Assembly: GCF_031846265.1 (NCBI RefSeq) | Contig: NZ_JAVRIA010000007.1 | Span: 1 to 64,000 of the forward strand | DNA: 64,000 bases | Origin: Microcosmobacter mediterraneus | GTDB lineage: Bacteria; Bacteroidota; Bacteroidia; Flavobacteriales; Flavobacteriaceae | Reading direction: 5' to 3' | Part shown: positions 60,753 through 64,000 of the stretch, one piece after another | How the letters are laid out: each line of letters starts with the position of its first letter | Numbering within the stretch: position 1 is the stretch's first letter | Notes under the pieces: generated by a model | Databases searched by the model: none | Seen by the model: only the letters and a program-made list of their open reading frames with translations | What the model was told of the DNA's origin: nothing | Program-made: the position numbers and the translations under genes

Positions 60753-62246
60753 TTATCTATTTTTCCAAAAAGAAACAGAAAATAAGATTAAAACAGTAAA
60801 TAATTCTAATCGTCCTAAAAGCATTAAAAATGCTGCCCACCATTTTCCTAACGTAGGTAAAGCTGCATAATTATCCACAGGTCCAAAATCACCAAGTGCA
60901 GGTCCAACATTACCCAAACTAGAGGCAGATAAGCCTATAGCAGATTCAAAATCTAATTGAAACATAGAGAACACTAAAGCACCAATAATAAAAGACAACA
61001 TGTATAAAATAAAAAATCCAAGAACGTTAAATACAATATCACCAGAAATAGATTTTTGATTATATCTAACAGGAATAATAGCACTTGGATGCAATGATCG
61101 CTTAAATTCTAAAAACCCATTTTTAATTAAAATAAGGTGTCTTACCACTTTAACACCACCAGAAGTACTACCAGATGATCCTCCCAAAAACATAAGCCCA
61201 AAAAAGAACACTACTAAAAATGGAGTCCAAGCTGTGAAGTCTGCTGTTACAAAACCAGTAGTTGTTACAATAGCTAATACCTGAAATAAACCATGCCTAA
61301 TAGAACTTTCAGCTTCTCCCCAAACCATTGGATGCTCAACAGAGCTTGCAGAAACATCTGCTCTAAAATAAATTAATAGCGCAGCTACAATGGTAAATCC
61401 TAAAATAAACTTAGCATAGAGTTTAAACTCTTCATCACCAAAAACTTTAGCAACTCTGCCTTTAAATATATAATAACTCAATACAAAATTTGTACCAGCT
61501 AAGAACATGAAAAATATAATGATATATTGAATCATTGGTTGTCCATTCCAATAAGCTATACTTGCGTTTTTGGTGGAAAAACCACCAGTAGATAAGGTAC
61601 ACATAGCATGATTAATAGCGTCGAAAAAAGACATCCCAGCTATATTTAACAAAATAGTTTCAGCAGCTGTATAGCCAAAATAAATAAGCCATAAGCGCTT
61701 TGCTGTATCTGTAATTCTAGGATGTAATTTGTCTGTGTTAGGTCCTGGAGCCTCTGCAGCAAACATTTGCATGCCTCCAATTCCTAATAATGGAAGAATT
61801 GCAATAGCTAATACAATAATTCCCATACCACCAATCCAATGTGTCATACTTCGCCAAAATAAAATCCCTTTAGGTAAAGATTCTATATCACTAAGTATGG
61901 TTGCACCTGTTGTTGTGTAACCAGACATGGTTTCAAAAAATGCATTGGTAAAACTTGGAATAGCCTCTGTGAGCATATAAGGTAGTGTGCCAGATAATGC
62001 CATAATAATCCATCCAAACGCAACAACTAAATAACCTTCACGCTTATTCATTTCTTTTCTATGCTTACGTGTGGTTATCATAGTAAAGGCTCCTAAAAGC
62101 ACAATGACTAAACCAGAGAGTGCTAAATCTAGAGTAATTCCATCTTGATAACATAAACTCAGTAATGCTGCTAAAAACATAAAACCTCCATTAAACAAAA
62201 GAAGTAATCCAAAAAAATGAAATATGATTTTATAGTTGAGTTTCAT
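60753..62246 (-). CDS. trkH: TrkH/KtrB-type potassium uptake channel
   Basis: This 497-residue membrane protein with four repeated membrane-pore-membrane units contains the selectivity-type glycines in TTTGATIL (near 115), STGGF (near 220), TTTGF and SLGNVGP. It translocates K+ with the cytoplasmic regulator TrkA, encoded 13 bases upstream in the same direction. Standard length. Confidence 0.97.
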   Translation of the reverse strand: MKLNYKIIFHFFGLLLLFNGGFMFLAALLSLCYQDGITLDLALSGLVIVLLGAFTMITTRKHRKEMNKREGYLVVAFGWIIMALSGTLPYMLTEAIPSFTNAFFETMSGYTTTGATILSDIESLPKGILFWRSMTHWIGGMGIIVLAIAILPLLGIGGMQMFAAEAPGPNTDKLHPRITDTAKRLWLIYFGYTAAETILLNIAGMSFFDAINHAMCTLSTGGFSTKNASIAYWNGQPMIQYIIIFFMFLAGTNFVLSYYIFKGRVAKVFGDEEFKLYAKFILGFTIVAALLIYFRADVSASSVEHPMVWGEAESSIRHGLFQVLAIVTTTGFVTADFTAWTPFLVVFFFGLMFLGGSSGSTSGGVKVVRHLILIKNGFLEFKRSLHPSAIIPVRYNQKSISGDIVFNVLGFFILYMLSFIIGALVFSMFQLDFESAIGLSASSLGNVGPALGDFGPVDNYAALPTLGKWWAAFLMLLGRLELFTVLILFSVSFWKNR

Positions 62247-62259
62247 GCTTTATAAAGAT

Positions 62260-63609
62260 CTAAAAGAAAAAGCGTTCAACTTCAGTTATTGATCTTGGCA
62301 AACAACAAACCACAATACGATCACCAACCTGGATTTTAAAATTCCCTAAAGGTATAATTCCTTCCCCTTCTCTAATAATTCCTCCTATTATGGCAGATCG
62401 TGGAAATTGTAACTCTTTAATTTCTTTGTTAGCAATTTTTGAGCTATCAATAACTTCAAATTCTAATAACTCAGCGTTCATACTACTAAGCTTGGTCATA
62501 GCAACCACTTCTCCTCGTCTTATATATCTAAAAATATTATTAGCAGCTAATAACTTTTTATTAATCAATGTATCAATACCTATAGACTCTGAAAGCTGAT
62601 AATAATCCATGTTTTCTACTAAAGCAATGGTTTTTCTAACACCTTTAGATTTAGCAACAAGACAAGACATAATATTCGTTTCTGAGTTTCCTGTAACAGC
62701 AATAAAGGCATCCATACCTTTAATATTCTCCTCTTCTAATAGCTCTGCATTGCGACCATCACCATGAATAACTAAAGCATTTGGAAGATCGTCAGCCAAA
62801 TCAAAAGCAATATCCTTATTACTTTCAACTAACTTTACGCTAAACTTACTCTTACATAAGTCTCTTGCCGTTTTAAAACCTATTTTACTTCCTCCAAGGA
62901 GCATCACATTTTTTATTTCAGTTTTCACAGTACCAGATAGTTCTAATAACTCTTCGTCACCGCCTTTTGAAGTAATAAAAACAACTTTATCTCCTTCTTT
63001 AAACTGCGTATCGCCTCTAGGAATTATAGTATACTGCGTACCAAAGCGTTGAATAGCAATTGGAATAAAATGAAGCTCAGGGAAAATTTCTGCAGCCTCC
63101 TTAACTGTTTTATCCACAAATGATGCAGTGCGAGCCAACTTTAAACTTAGCATTGTTAATGCACCATCTTCAAACTCATAACTTTCATTAAATCCATACT
63201 GGTTTAAAAGCAATTCAATTTCTGAAGCAGCCAAAGATTCAGGTGAAATAAGCTCATCTATTCCAAATTTAGAAAACCCTAAATCGTCTTTATGATCTAT
63301 GAATTCTGTATTAGAAATTCTAGCGATAGTCCTTTGAGCACCTAACTGTTTAGCTAAAACACAAGCCGTAATATTGGTTGTTTCTGATGAAGTTACGGAG
63401 ATAAATAAATTAGTATCAGTAATTCTTGCTTCCTTTAAAAGTGCAATAGATGTGGTATTTCCACGCATCACTTTTATATCTAAATGATCATTAGCATAGT
63501 TTAAGCTATGCTTATCTGTATCTATAAGTGTAATTTCTTGAGATTCGTAAGACAATAGTTTTGCCAAATGAAATCCGACTTCTCCTGCACCAGCAATAAT
63601 GATTTTCAT
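62260..63609 (-). CDS. trkA: Trk potassium transport regulatory protein TrkA
   Basis: This 449-residue protein is made of two RCK repeats: two NAD-binding Rossmann halves (IIAGAGEVGFHLAKLL at residue 3, MLLGGSKIGFKTARDL near 232), each followed by a TrkA-C domain. It gates TrkH according to the cell's nucleotide state. It lies 13 bases upstream of trkH and has a TATATTTG promoter box. Confidence 0.97.
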   Translation of the reverse strand: MKIIIAGAGEVGFHLAKLLSYESQEITLIDTDKHSLNYANDHLDIKVMRGNTTSIALLKEARITDTNLFISVTSSETTNITACVLAKQLGAQRTIARISNTEFIDHKDDLGFSKFGIDELISPESLAASEIELLLNQYGFNESYEFEDGALTMLSLKLARTASFVDKTVKEAAEIFPELHFIPIAIQRFGTQYTIIPRGDTQFKEGDKVVFITSKGGDEELLELSGTVKTEIKNVMLLGGSKIGFKTARDLCKSKFSVKLVESNKDIAFDLADDLPNALVIHGDGRNAELLEEENIKGMDAFIAVTGNSETNIMSCLVAKSKGVRKTIALVENMDYYQLSESIGIDTLINKKLLAANNIFRYIRRGEVVAMTKLSSMNAELLEFEVIDSSKIANKEIKELQFPRSAIIGGIIREGEGIIPLGNFKIQVGDRIVVCCLPRSITEVERFFF

Positions 63610-63635
63610 CTTTGTTTTTTAAATAGAAAAACAGG

Positions 63636-63643
63636 CAAATATA
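63636..63643 (-). promoter_or_regulatory. Putative -7 promoter box of trkA-trkH
   Basis: The minus strand reads TATATTTG at 63643-63636, matching TAnnTTTG, 26 bases upstream of the trkA ATG. Confidence 0.5.
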
Positions 63644-63780
63644 CTAAGAACTTATAAGTAGCTAAAGTTATAAGAGGCTAAAGTTGCTTTAAGTGTATAG
63701 GATTTAGTTTTACGCTTTTAAACTTCATATTGTAAGCTCTATTTATATAAACTAATCTTTAAGTACTTGTAACTTATATC

Positions 63781-63788
63781 TATCTTTG
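63781..63788 (+). promoter_or_regulatory. Putative -7 promoter box of menG/ubiE
   Basis: TATCTTTG, a perfect TAnnTTTG match, ends 13 bases before the ATG at 63802. TTTA at 63758-63761 lies 19 bases upstream of it. Confidence 0.6.
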
Positions 63789-63801
63789 CAAAAAAAATAA
63801 A

Positions 63802-64000
63802 ATGTCTACCAAAGTAAAGCCATATAAAGACAGTGACTTGAACAAAAAACAACAAGTCACAAAAATGTTTGATAATATTTCTAAAGAATATGATGGATTA
63901 AACAGAGTAATCTCTTTTGGAATTGATGTGAAATGGCGAAAAAAGGTAGTACAAATTGTAGCAAAATCAAATCCTGAAACCATTTTAGACATTGCAACTG
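63802..64000 (+). CDS. menG: Demethylmenaquinone methyltransferase, N-terminal 66 codons (cut by window end)
   Basis: The start shows MSTKVKPYKDSDLNKKQQVTKMFDNISKEYDGLNRVISFGIDVKWRKKVV and then ILDIATG, the SAM-binding motif I of the UbiE/MenG family. It adds the methyl group to demethylmenaquinone, the last step of menaquinone synthesis, providing the quinone used by NQR. The rest lies beyond the window. Confidence 0.92.
   Translation, partial: MSTKVKPYKDSDLNKKQQVTKMFDNISKEYDGLNRVISFGIDVKWRKKVVQIVAKSNPETILDIAT

Noticed and set aside
1..64000. tRNA, rRNA, CRISPR, transposase or prophage genes
   Set aside because: No matching genes or structures seen in any intergenic region.

Overview
The window looks like a chromosomal segment of a marine Flavobacteriaceae bacterium (phylum Bacteroidota, close to Winogradskyella, Olleya or Lacinutrix in style). 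The evidence is the AT-rich sequence, TAnnTTTG-type promoter boxes, a T9SS type A sorting domain, a Na+-pumping NQR complex, ECF sigma/FecR/TonB-receptor signalling genes, and families such as DUF5103, DUF4846 and DUF6695 that I know mainly from this group. I see no rRNA, tRNA, CRISPR array, insertion sequence, prophage or plasmid gene. Nearly all DNA is coding, often with head-to-tail or convergent overlaps of 4 to 30 bases.

Layout. 1-3450 (minus): N-terminal part of a giant secreted adhesin (VWA, DUF11-like and DUF6923-like modules, then repeats), cut by the window edge. 3650-5974 (minus): ffh and folD, separated by a dispersed palindromic repeat. 6323-11941 (plus): ECF sigma factor, FecR anti-sigma, STN-type TonB receptor, PagL-like lipid A deacylase and a YfiT/DinB protein, apparently one operon. 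12000-15452: small proteins, a membrane protein and convergent argS. 15821-23925: a TPR histidine kinase preceded by a coupled 46-codon ORF, a CpeT-like lipoprotein, ctlX, an M14 peptidase, a Nudix hydrolase, pyrE, an SRPBCC protein and birA. 24018-28817: rsfS-ftsH, then LUD-cdsA-psd-ACBP (membrane protein quality control and phospholipid synthesis). 28899-33894: M48 peptidase, a secreted ankyrin protein, and gpmI-HAD-map-methyltransferase. 33875-41840 (minus): a TPR protein, apbE with a small partner gene, and a pair of surface proteins (carboxypeptidase-like domain; macroglobulin-like domain with a plug but no barrel). 41934-47997 (minus): nqrABCDEF. 48215-53021: DUF5103, a divergent cysteine dioxygenase/PLP decarboxylase pair, apaG and a DUF6695 protein. 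53122-59684: pruA, a T9SS-sorted lipase-like hydrolase, rsmG, a fatty-acid desaturase and an aminotransferase. 59676-60579 (minus): three tiny proteins with C-terminal membrane anchors, two of them paralogues, one probably frameshifted. 60753-63609 (minus): trkA-trkH. 63802-64000: the start of menG/ubiE.

How the genes work together. Respiration and ion balance are prominent: NQR pumps Na+, ApbE attaches its covalent FMN, MenG makes the menaquinone it reduces, and TrkAH takes up K+. The cysteine dioxygenase and group II decarboxylase together would turn cysteine into hypotaurine, a plausible marine osmolyte route. The sigma/FecR/receptor cluster would sense a surface ligand, with an outer-membrane lipid A-modifying enzyme as a linked output.

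The items most worth a second look are: the taurine-type pair with a eukaryote-like dioxygenase active site; the DUF6695 protein that resembles a circularly permuted NlpC/P60 or LRAT enzyme; the tail-anchored small-protein cluster; the sigma/TonB/PagL module; and the non-canonical NqrB flavinylation motif. Nothing here is clearly a complete new defence or mobile system.
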